NCBI GenBank assembly: GCA_003500765.1
Contig: DNQL01000018.1
Location: 1 to 5,758 of the forward strand
Length of the DNA stretch: 5,758 nucleotides
DNA from: Elusimicrobiota bacterium
Lineage (GTDB): Bacteria; Elusimicrobiota; Elusimicrobia; Elusimicrobiales; UBA9959
Reading direction: 5' to 3'
A model generated the notes under the pieces. The model did no database searches, had not been told where the DNA came from, and worked only from the letters and a program-made list of their open reading frames with translations. Position numbers and translations under genes: made by a program. Below, in pieces: positions 1-5,758 of this stretch (positions are counted from its first letter, which is position 1; every line of letters starts with the position of its first letter).

Positions 1-327
1 TACATGCGCCAGGAGGGCCGCGGCATCGGTCTCGGCAACAAGATAAAGGCCTACGCCCTGCAGGACAAGGGCTACGACACCGTCGAAGCCAACCTGGCCC
101 TGGGCTTTCCGGCCGACCTGCGCGACTACGGCACCGGCGCCCAGATACTCACGGACCTCGGCGTGCGGCGGCTGCGCCTGCTCACCAACAACCCGCGCAA
201 ACTGGCCGGCCTGGGCGGCTACGGCCTGAAGATAGCCGCGCGCGTGCCGCTGGTGATAAGATCGAACGCCCATAATAAGCGCTACCTGGCCACCAAGGCC
301 AGCAAGCTCGGGCACCTGATAGTGTAG
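1..327 (+). CDS. ribA/ribBA: GTP cyclohydrolase II, C-terminal part (RibA or RibA half of RibBA), 5'-truncated by window edge
   Basis: The reading frame is open from base 1 (a Tyr codon before the first Met), so the gene begins upstream and only its last 108 codons are here. GTP cyclohydrolase II opens the imidazole ring of GTP, giving formate, pyrophosphate and 2,5-diamino-6-ribosylamino-4(3H)-pyrimidinone 5'-phosphate, the first committed step of riboflavin synthesis in the cytosol. Visible family hallmarks, in order, are RQEGRGIGL (GTP-binding and catalytic loop), [47 protein letters not shown] and the C-terminal RYLATK-KLGHL block, all at normal spacing and ending at the usual place. The zinc-binding cysteines of the family would lie upstream, out of view. 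Whether an N-terminal DHBP synthase domain (RibB) is fused cannot be seen; the fused form is common next to ribH. The stop codon overlaps the ribH Shine-Dalgarno sequence, so the two genes are co-transcribed. Confidence 0.95.
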   Translation, partial: YMRQEGRGIGLGNKIKAYALQDKGYDTVEANLALGFPADLRDYGTGAQILTDLGVRRLRLLTNNPRKLAGLGGYGLKIAARVPLVIRSNAHNKRYLATKASKLGHLIV

Positions 328-331
328 GAGG
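326..331 (+). promoter_or_regulatory. Shine-Dalgarno sequence of ribH
   Basis: AGGAGG lies 5 nt upstream of the ribH ATG and shares its first two bases with the stop codon of the preceding gene. It fixes the ribH start and suggests coupled translation. Confidence 0.85.
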
Positions 332-336
332 ATATA

Positions 337-795
337 ATGAAAATAGTGGAAGGCAAACTCAACGCTGAAAAACTCAAGTTCGCCCTCGTGGTCTCGAGGT
401 TCAACGATTTCCTGACCGGCAAGCTAGCCGACGGGGCCGTCGATACGCTCAAACGCCACGGCGCCGACGAGAAGGACATAACCCTGGTCAAAGTGCCCGG
501 AGCCTATGAACTGGCCCTGGCCGCCGACCGGGCCGCCTCCGGCAATTACAGCGCCGTCATCTGCCTGGGCGTCATCATCCGCGGAGATACGCCGCATTTC
601 GACCTGGTCGCCGCCGAGACCGCCAAAGGCGTGGCCGAAGTGTCGATGCGCCACAAGAAGCCGGTCATCTTCGGCGTGGTCGCGGCCGACAACCTGGAGC
701 AGGCCATCGAGCGTTGCGGAACCAAGCAGGGCAACAAGGGCAGCGAGGCCGCCATGGCCGCCATCGAAATGGCCAACCTCTTCAAGAATTTATAA
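337..795 (+). CDS. ribH: 6,7-dimethyl-8-ribityllumazine synthase
   Basis: This enzyme condenses 5-amino-6-ribitylaminouracil with 3,4-dihydroxy-2-butanone 4-phosphate to give 6,7-dimethyl-8-ribityllumazine, the penultimate step of riboflavin synthesis; family members form pentamers or 60-subunit capsids in the cytosol. The 152-residue length is typical. Key motifs are VVSRFND at residues 18-24 (Phe22 would stack on the pyrimidine), VPGAYEL at 53-59, LGVIIRGDTPHFD at 77-89 with the presumed proton-transfer His87, and EQAIERCGTKQGNKG at 121-135 with the phosphate-binding Arg126, followed by the helix EAAMAAIEMANL. All expected active-site residues are present, so the protein should be active. 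The start is secured by the AGGAGG 5 nt upstream. It sits 9 nt behind the GTP cyclohydrolase II gene. In many bacteria nusB follows ribH; here a palindromic non-coding element follows instead. Confidence 0.97.
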   Translation: MKIVEGKLNAEKLKFALVVSRFNDFLTGKLADGAVDTLKRHGADEKDITLVKVPGAYELALAADRAASGNYSAVICLGVIIRGDTPHFDLVAAETAKGVAEVSMRHKKPVIFGVVAADNLEQAIERCGTKQGNKGSEAAMAAIEMANLFKNL

Positions 796-821
796 CGAGA
801 GAGGTGTGCAGGATGTTTAGC

Positions 822-1015
822 TCCCCTTGGGACACGCGCTCGTCACGGTTCGCTTTTTCCGGGATGCACCTTCGCTTCGTTCGGCCGGGCACGAACTCGG
901 CCCGGGCGCATAGCGCCTCGGGCCTCAGACATTCATGCCCGTCCGGCAGTGCCGGTTCCCTCACTGCGCTCGGGAAAAAGCTCCTCATGTTCCTCGCCGC
1001 GTGTCCCCGGGGGGA
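822..1015. repeat. Large imperfect fold-back palindrome (MITE- or REP-like element)
   Basis: About 195 bp directly behind ribH whose two halves are complementary in consecutive nested blocks: 823-826 with 1010-1013 (4 bp), 829-838 with 998-1007 (GGGACACGCG, 10 bp perfect), 852-860 with 973-981 (GCTTTTTCC, 9 bp perfect), 881-891 with 936-946 (10 of 11 including one G-T pair), and 899-909 with 913-924 (11 bp with one bulged base). The blocks keep their order and are parted by asymmetric internal loops, so DNA or RNA could fold into one long rod with a three-base loop near 910-912. This is seen directly. That it is a mobile or dispersed element is inference: no transposase and no clear target-site duplication is visible, and copy number cannot be judged from one window. 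It could also act as a 3' RNA-stabilising or transcription-ending structure for the rib operon. An open frame crosses it, but its composition follows the palindrome rather than a protein. Confidence 0.7.
899..924 (+). other. Stable GC-rich hairpin at the tip of the fold-back element
   Basis: Bases 899-909 pair with 913-924 in 11 base pairs, nearly all G-C, with T918 bulged and ATA as the loop. No run of T follows, so it does not fit a standard intrinsic terminator. It could stall polymerase or block 3' exonucleases at the end of the ribH message. Confidence 0.6.
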
Positions 1016-1051
1016 ACCACGTTCAGTTCGGGCGGGTTCGGAGCAAAAAAC

Positions 1052-1104
1052 CGTAACATTTCGTAAACAATAATGAAAAGGGCGGTTTCTTATAATATTT
1101 TCAT
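1052..1104 (+). promoter_or_regulatory. Candidate promoter of the HEAT-repeat/protease unit
   Basis: The sequence turns sharply AT-rich here compared with its surroundings. A perfect TATAAT lies at 1091-1096. No good -35 box occurs 16-19 bp upstream and there is no extended -10 TG, so an activator or alternative recognition may be needed. Two CGTAA motifs about 10 bp apart (from 1052 and 1062) and a 7-bp inverted repeat, ATGAAAA at 1073-1079 and TTTTCAT at 1098-1104, flank or enclose the -10 box and could be a regulator site. Transcription from this box would start near 1103, which is the internal ATG of the next gene. Confidence 0.4.
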
Positions 1105-2197
1105 GAACGCGCAGTTGGTCCCGGCGCTCTGCCTTTTTTTACTGTCCCCCGCGGCGGCGGAGGACGGCAAGTCCCTTGGCCGAAAGGCCCTGGAAACGGT
1201 CGTTTCGCATCTTGGCGACCGCGACTCCGAAGTCCGCGAACAGGCCATACGCGTGATGGGGGAGACCGGCAATAAGGGCGCGGCGGCCACGCTCCGCAAA
1301 TCCCTGGCCGACCCCGACAAGCACGTCCGCATAGCGGCCGCCGAGGCCCTCTGGAAGCTGGGGGACGCCTCCGGTCTCAAGACCGTCAACGCCATCATCA
1401 ACGATAAGCCCGCCCAGGGCCCCATCGCCAATTCGCCGCTGGTGGAACTCAAACTGATCTCCCAGAACAATATACGCGCCCGCGCCGTGCAGGCCCTGGC
1501 CTCGATGAGGGGGAAAAAGGCGGAACAGGCCCTGTTCGCCCTGCGCAACGACAATTTCGGCAAGATACGCGACGCCGCCGCCCTGGAACTGGCCCGCCTC
1601 GGGCATGGCGACGAGCTGGCGCAGTTCATAGAGGCCCTGGCCAGCCAAGACGAGGCGATACGTTACGAAGGCGCGACGGCCCTGGCGGCGATATGCTCCC
1701 AGAGCGCGGTCCAGCCCCTGCGCGACATGCTGGCGGGTGAAGCTTCGGTCCGGGTCAGGATGGCCGCCCTGGACGCCCTCGCCTGCTCTCCCGGCAGGGA
1801 GTCGGCCCTGGCGGAGGTTCTGTCCCTCTCCTCCGACAAGAACCCCAGCGTCAGCGTGAAAGCGCTGGCCGCCCTCGGGGGGATCAGGAACGCCAAGGCT
1901 TTCGAGAAACTTACCGCCGTGGTGGACGACACCGAAAGCGACCTCATACTCAAGCTGGCGGCCGCCGGCAGCCTGGCCCAGTCCGGCCGTAAGCCCCCGG
2001 TGCTGCTGGTGCGCCGGTCCGCCGACGCGAACAGCGAGGAAGCCAGGCGGGCCGGGCTGAAACTTATGCCCCACCTCACGGACGAAGAGGCCGCCCCTCA
2101 CCTTGAAACCTTTCTCGCCGATGTGAATCTAACTATAAGGCTTGAAGCGGCGCTCCAGACGCTGAAACGCTTCGCCGCTACGGAGAGGAAAAAGTGA
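1073..2197 (+). CDS. Exported HEAT-repeat protein
   Basis: A 374-residue protein that is almost entirely alpha-helical repeats. Residues 1-29 look like a signal peptide: Lys2-Arg3, a hydrophobic core LVPALCLFLL, and a signal peptidase I site at Ala-Ala-Ala before Glu30, so it should act in the periplasm or outside the cell. From about residue 40 to the end run roughly nine to ten HEAT-type helix pairs of 28-33 residues with the usual L-x-D-x-(D/N)-x-x-V-R-x-x-A-A-x-A-L pattern, clearest at 43-75, 74-106, 153-182, 184-213, 215-243 and 343-370. Such repeats form curved protein-binding scaffolds; no catalytic motif is seen. The PBS-lyase subgroup of HEAT repeats looks similar, but lyase function is not implied. 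The start is uncertain: ATG 1073 gives a positively charged signal peptide, whereas ATG 1103 lies where transcription from the TATAAT box would begin. Neither has a Shine-Dalgarno sequence. Its stop overlaps the protease start by 4 nt, suggesting a functional link. Confidence 0.85.
   Translation: MKRAVSYNIFMNAQLVPALCLFLLSPAAAEDGKSLGRKALETVVSHLGDRDSEVREQAIRVMGETGNKGAAATLRKSLADPDKHVRIAAAEALWKLGDASGLKTVNAIINDKPAQGPIANSPLVELKLISQNNIRARAVQALASMRGKKAEQALFALRNDNFGKIRDAAALELARLGHGDELAQFIEALASQDEAIRYEGATALAAICSQSAVQPLRDMLAGEASVRVRMAALDALACSPGRESALAEVLSLSSDKNPSVSVKALAALGGIRNAKAFEKLTAVVDDTESDLILKLAAAGSLAQSGRKPPVLLVRRSADANSEEARRAGLKLMPHLTDEEAAPHLETFLADVNLTIRLEAALQTLKRFAATERKK
2182..2188 (+). promoter_or_regulatory. 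Shine-Dalgarno sequence of the protease gene
   Basis: GGAGAGG lies inside the end of the HEAT-repeat gene, 5 nt upstream of the GTG at 2194. It supports the GTG start, which overlaps the preceding stop as GTGA (2194-2197) and indicates translational coupling. Confidence 0.75.
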
Positions 2198-5100
2198 AGA
2201 CCTCTTTCCTTATATCTATGTTCATGCTGCCGGCCCTGGCCGGTACGCCGCAGGCCGCCCCGAACCACCGCCAGCAGGGAGCGCGCCTGACCCCGCTGTC
2301 GGACTCCCTCCGCCCGGCCCGGGCCGTCCCGTCGGCCGCCAGGATAAAGCAGGTCCGGGATTTCAGCGAAAAGAGCCGCAAACCCTGGCGGGTGCGCTTC
2401 AGCCCCCGCACCGCCCTCCCGGAAGCCATCGTCCAGGGCGAGACGCGCGCCTACGGTTCGGTCCCGGAATCCGCGGCCCTGGCCTTTCTCGAGGAGAACC
2501 GGGAGATGCTCGCGGTGGACCCCGCGCAGCTGAAACTTTCGCTTTCCAAAACCTTCGGCGGGCTGACCCACCTTCAGTACGAACAGGCACATCGGGGAAT
2601 TCCCGTGGAATTCGCCTATGTCCGGGTACACCTGACCGCCGACGGCCGCGTTACCGGCTACCAGGCCAAGTACGAGCCTGAGATAGACATAAACCTCTCC
2701 CCGTCCATAAGCGCGGGAGCGGCAAAGGCCTCCGTTCTCGCCGACCTGGGCTACCCGGCCCGTTCGGAGGCCAAGCTGGTCATCTTTCCCGACGAATTCA
2801 ACGGCGGCCTGAAGCTGGCCTGGAAGATACGCGCGCGCGGCGCCGACCTCGGCTCCGGCATCTGGATCTATTACATAAACGCGCACGACGGTTCCGTGCT
2901 GTTCAGGTACGACGATCTCCGCTACGCCTGCGACCTGGGCAGCCACATCACCACCGGCACCGTGAAGGGCCTCGTATACCCCGTCTCGCCCTATCCCGAC
3001 TCGTCCGCCGTTTACCCCAGCACGCTCCCGCTGAACAATCAGTACATGTGGGTACAGGACTATTCCTCAGCCTCGATGGTGACGAACGGCGAATACTGCG
3101 ATACCCGGGGGGGCAAGGTCTTTGCCAGCCTCAAAGGCCCTTATTTTTCCGTAGCCAATTTCCGCGGGCCCGGCGGACATTTTGACAACGGCGGCGGCGT
3201 CTGGCGCGTCGAACCCGCCTCGGTTGCTTCGCCCATTCCTTTCTCCAATGACACCTCCTACGATTACACCGTGACCATCCCGTCGGCCCGTTGGGGCGCC
3301 ACCGAGCGTTTCGCCAAGGCCCTTCCCCGTTTCAACACTTTCAATATCGGCGCCATGGACACATGGGGCTCGGTCCTGGACGCCGACCACGTGCTGGTCC
3401 TGAACGGCGCCGGGCACGTGAAAAGCGGCGCCAGGGCCGCTTCATACCGGGGAACCCGCACCTCCGCCTTCTACGGCGCGGCCGTGGAAAGCCCCTCCTA
3501 CGGCCTGCGGCTGGTCACAGACTCGGAGGGGACTTCGGGGTCTTTCACCGTGACCCAGTCGAGTTTCCTCGTTCTTACCAACGCGGTTACCAGCCCCAGC
3601 AACGCCACCGGGTCGCTCATCTGGAACCATTCGAAATTCATCGACGGCAGGCTGGACGAGGTCAACGCCTTCTATCACCTTAACGCGATTCGGGAATTCT
3701 TCGGGCCCATCAACAAGAACCCGAGCAACCCCGCCGGCGCCAAGCCCGCCGACCTGGACAGGCCGATAGAAGTCATGGTCCGCGCCCACGGCGAGGCGGA
3801 CAAACTCAATGAGCTGGGGGGGATGTGGAACGCTTTCTATGACCTGGAGAGCGACCACATCTACTTCGGGGACGGCCCGCCCTGCACCGGCCTCGGCTGC
3901 CAGTCTCCCTATCTCTCGTTCGCCCTGGACGGGACGGTGGTGCGCCATGAATACATACACCTGGTCATCAACAGGATATTCCCGATAATAAACTTCGGGG
4001 AATTCGGCGCCCTCTCCGAAGCCCTGGCCGATTATTTCGCCATTACCTCTTTCCTGCCGTCCAACCCGACCCTGACCGCGATGGGCAAGTATATAGGAAA
4101 AGAAACCGGCGAGGCCTCCACCCGCGACCTGGTCAGTCCGGTCAAGGTAATGCCGGCGGACTGGCACGGCGAAATACACGACGACAGTCTCTTCGTCTCG
4201 CAGGCGCTTTACAAACTGCGAACCGGGGCGCAGACCCTGGGCGTTTTCAACGCCACTCCGGCACCTTTCGCCGGCCTGCCGCGGTCCGACGTGTTCGCCT
4301 TCGCGGCGCTGTTCTATTTCCCGGACAACTTCGCCAATTTCTACGAGGCCTTCGTGGACGCCTGCCGGCAGCTTGACGGAGCGGACTGCGACGCGGGGAC
4401 TCTCTCAAAGATAAGCACCGCTTTCAGCGATCACGGCATAGTCCCCGGCTATTACGACACAGGCGACTATTACGAGACCTTCAATAATTCCTCGGAACTC
4501 TGCCGCAACAACAACGGTCCGCAGTGCGCCACCGACATAAGTACCATGACTTCGTTTTCGGCCTCCGTATATCCGCAGGCGGATGTCGATTACTACAGCT
4601 TTGTCGCGCCGGCCGGGGCCATCAGGGCCACTCTTACGCTGCCGCCCGGGGCGGATATCGACACCTATCACGCGTATTCCATCTATCTTTTCGACTCAGA
4701 CCGGAACTTCCTGGCGGCCGGCGAGCCTAAGATCTTCAGCCCCCTCATGGGCGTTTGCCCCGCCGGCCCGACCCCTCAATGCCTGACCCTCTCCCGCACC
4801 ACGAGACTGGAATATTCAGCCCCCGTGGCCGGGCGCTATTACCTGATGGTCTCGGCCGGGCCCACCGAATACGGCGGCAACGGCGGGGATAACAGCACTT
4901 CGCCTTACACCCTCTCGGTCGACGCCTCTCCGAGGGGTTCGGCCACCGCGGGGATATTCTCGCCGTCCTACGACAGGGACGAAATCAACTTCTCGGTGCC
5001 CTATACCACTTTTGAAATGCAGGTGCACCCGTCCTCCTCGACCCTGGAACCCAACGAGCTCACCTATCAGTACGCCTCGCTCAGGGACCACAACTTCACT

Positions 5101-5622
5101 CCGATACCGCTGGCGCGTACCGACCTGTCCTCCGGCTACCTGGAGACGGTCCTGGGCACCATTCTGCCCGGGACGGATTCGCGCGGGGACCCTATACTTA
5201 ACGGGCGCGTGCGCCTCAAGACGGGCTTCTCCGCGCGCTACCCCGCGGTCGGCACGGTTTACCTGGAAGTCTTCGGGCGCAATCACATGGGCCGGGTGAT
5301 GTCCATGGGCGTCTCCAACCCCCTGGCCCTTTCGGCCAACAGGGCGTCGCTGACCACTTACGAGAACATTATTTCGCCCTCCAACAACAAGGCGATCATA
5401 CGCTACGAGGTGCTCTCGGCCGGTTCCCTGACCATAAACGCGCACACGGTCAGCGGCGCGCTGGTGAAGAACCTCTACACCGGCTCCGTCCCCGCCGGCA
5501 AGGGCACGGTCGAATGGGACGGCACCAATTCTTCGGGCGGCAAGGCCGCCAGCGGCATCTATTACATCAGGGCGGAAGGCCCCGGCCTGGACACAGTGGA
5601 AAAGATCGCTATCGTAAGATAG
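2194..5622 (+). CDS. Secreted multidomain thermolysin-like (M4-type) zinc metalloprotease
   Basis: An 1142-residue secreted endopeptidase starting at GTG. Order: signal peptide (about 1-22, hydrophobic core FLISMFMLPALAG); FTP-type inhibitory pro-region (about 85-165, with HLQYEQAHRGIPVEF); PepSY-like part (about 170-245, ending WIYYINAHDGSVL); a beta domain resembling carboxypeptidase regulatory domains (about 248-325); an unassigned stretch (about 326-480); the gluzincin core (about 485-750); a PPC domain (about 755-910, with DVDYYSF and AGRYYL); an unassigned beta region (911-1045); and a C-terminal FlgD-like Ig domain (about 1048-1142, with VEWDGTNSSGG and ASGIYYIRA). Zinc ligands would be His585 and His589 of HEYIH and Glu609 of SEALAD; Glu586 is the general base, and His662 in IHDDS matches thermolysin His231. 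Nineteen residues separate His589 and Glu609, exactly as in M4. The family N-E-A motif reads S-E-A, a mild deviation. All catalytic residues are present, so activity is likely; the substrate is unknown. M36 (fungalysin) is a less fitting alternative. Confidence 0.9.
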   Translation: MKTSFLISMFMLPALAGTPQAAPNHRQQGARLTPLSDSLRPARAVPSAARIKQVRDFSEKSRKPWRVRFSPRTALPEAIVQGETRAYGSVPESAALAFLEENREMLAVDPAQLKLSLSKTFGGLTHLQYEQAHRGIPVEFAYVRVHLTADGRVTGYQAKYEPEIDINLSPSISAGAAKASVLADLGYPARSEAKLVIFPDEFNGGLKLAWKIRARGADLGSGIWIYYINAHDGSVLFRYDDLRYACDLGSHITTGTVKGLVYPVSPYPDSSAVYPSTLPLNNQYMWVQDYSSASMVTNGEYCDTRGGKVFASLKGPYFSVANFRGPGGHFDNGGGVWRVEPASVASPIPFSNDTSYDYTVTIPSARWGATERFAKALPRFNTFNIGAMDTWGSVLDADHVLVLNGAGHVKSGARAASYRGTRTSAFYGAAVESPSYGLRLVTDSEGTSGSFTVTQSSFLVLTNAVTSPSNATGSLIWNHSKFIDGRLDEVNAFYHLNAIREFFGPINKNPSNPAGAKPADLDRPIEVMVRAHGEADKLNELGGMWNAFYDLESDHIYFGDGPPCTGLGCQSPYLSFALDGTVVRHEYIHLVINRIFPIINFGEFGALSEALADYFAITSFLPSNPTLTAMGKYIGKETGEASTRDLVSPVKVMPADWHGEIHDDSLFVSQALYKLRTGAQTLGVFNATPAPFAGLPRSDVFAFAALFYFPDNFANFYEAFVDACRQLDGADCDAGTLSKISTAFSDHGIVPGYYDTGDYYETFNNSSELCRNNNGPQCATDISTMTSFSASVYPQADVDYYSFVAPAGAIRATLTLPPGADIDTYHAYSIYLFDSDRNFLAAGEPKIFSPLMGVCPAGPTPQCLTLSRTTRLEYSAPVAGRYYLMVSAGPTEYGGNGGDNSTSPYTLSVDASPRGSATAGIFSPSYDRDEINFSVPYTTFEMQVHPSSSTLEPNELTYQYASLRDHNFTPIPLARTDLSSGYLETVLGTILPGTDSRGDPILNGRVRLKTGFSARYPAVGTVYLEVFGRNHMGRVMSMGVSNPLALSANRASLTTYENIISPSNNKAIIRYEVLSAGSLTINAHTVSGALVKNLYTGSVPAGKGTVEWDGTNSSGGKAASGIYYIRAEGPGLDTVEKIAIVR

Positions 5623-5632
5623 AGAGCGGCAT

Positions 5633-5758
5633 ATGAGGACGAACTTCACCATAAAGACTGCGGCGGCCCTGGCGGCCGCCTGCGCCCTGTTCGTCCTGTC
5701 GGCGGGGGGCGCCTCGGCCGGCGGTCCCGGTTCGGCGGCCATGCAGATGCTCAAGCTC
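5633..5758 (+). CDS. Exported protein, N-terminus only (possibly PorV/UPF0164-like outer-membrane protein)
   Basis: Forty-two codons are visible before the window ends. The ATG lies 10 nt after the protease stop, with a weak purine-rich site (AGAGAG, 5621-5626) in front. The product opens with a classic signal peptide: Arg2 and Lys8, an alanine/leucine-rich core, and an Ala-Ser-Ala site at about residues 27-29 before Gly-Gly. The first mature residues, GGPGSAAMQMLKL, recall the start of PorV/UPF0164-type barrel proteins, which commonly begin with a Gly/Ser/Ala stretch and a phe/met-leu-lys-(leu/ile) motif ahead of a glycine-rich GARxxxMG segment. That segment would lie just beyond the edge, so the family call is a guess from about a dozen residues. 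That it is an exported coding region downstream in the same operon is well supported. Confidence 0.7.
   Translation, partial: MRTNFTIKTAAALAAACALFVLSAGGASAGGPGSAAMQMLKL

Noticed and set aside
899..924. Hairpin as an intrinsic terminator of the rib operon
   Set aside because: No U-rich tract follows the stem; it is better explained as the tip of the large palindrome.
943..955. Separate small palindrome CCGGCAGTGCCGG
   Set aside because: Would compete with the longer nested pairing and needs a one-base loop; likely incidental or an alternative fold.
814..1027. Possible target-site duplication, GTTTAG (815-820) and GTTCAG (1021-1026), around the element
   Set aside because: Imperfect match and unequal distances from the element ends; too weak to call.
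1073..1132. Lipoprotein signal at Cys20 of the HEAT-repeat protein
   Set aside because: The cysteine sits inside the hydrophobic core and lacks a small residue pattern (L-x-G/A-C followed by a polar mature end); a signal peptidase I site at AAA|E fits better.
1139..2101. 320-codon open frame on the - strand
   Set aside because: Antisense shadow of the HEAT-repeat gene in GC-rich DNA; Gly/Arg/Val-rich product without a family, while the + strand frame has clear repeats and a signal peptide.
2098..2946. 282-codon open frame on the - strand
   Set aside because: Lies opposite the protease signal peptide and FTP/PepSY pro-region, which are well supported.
4816..5754. 312-codon open frame on the - strand
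   Set aside because: Antisense to the protease C-terminus, which has recognisable PPC and FlgD-like domains; product is low-complexity Arg/Gly/Val/Ala typical of shadow frames.

Overview
This is a GC-rich, densely coded bacterial segment with every supported gene on the + strand. High GC combined with free use of the ATA isoleucine codon, a large secreted protease ending in a FlgD-like Ig domain, and a following exported protein that starts like PorV-type barrels suggest a Gram-negative (diderm) bacterium from a less-studied phylum. Elusimicrobiota is my best guess, but this is an impression from codon and domain style, not a demonstrated placement.

Region 1 (1-795) is the end of a riboflavin operon: the 3' part of a GTP cyclohydrolase II gene (ribA, or the RibA half of ribBA), then a complete lumazine synthase gene (ribH) 9 nt downstream with a strong Shine-Dalgarno sequence. 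The two enzymes supply converging branches of riboflavin synthesis.

Region 2 (796-1072) has no convincing gene. About 195 bp of it (822-1015) form a large imperfect palindrome that can fold into one long rod with a very stable hairpin at the tip. It looks like a fold-back (MITE- or REP-like) element placed directly behind ribH. It is followed by a short AT-rich stretch with a perfect TATAAT box, probably the promoter of the next unit.

Region 3 (1073-5758) is a separate export-related unit. A signal-peptide-bearing HEAT-repeat protein overlaps by 4 nt (GTGA) with a 1142-residue secreted thermolysin-like metalloprotease. The protease has a signal peptide, FTP and PepSY pro-regions, a carboxypeptidase-regulatory-like beta domain, an M4-type catalytic core, a PPC domain and a C-terminal FlgD-like Ig domain. 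Ten bases after it starts a third exported protein, cut by the window edge, whose N-terminus resembles PorV/UPF0164-type outer-membrane proteins. The tight packing suggests co-expression. The HEAT protein may be a periplasmic partner of the protease, and the third gene may relate to its surface delivery; both ideas are inference.
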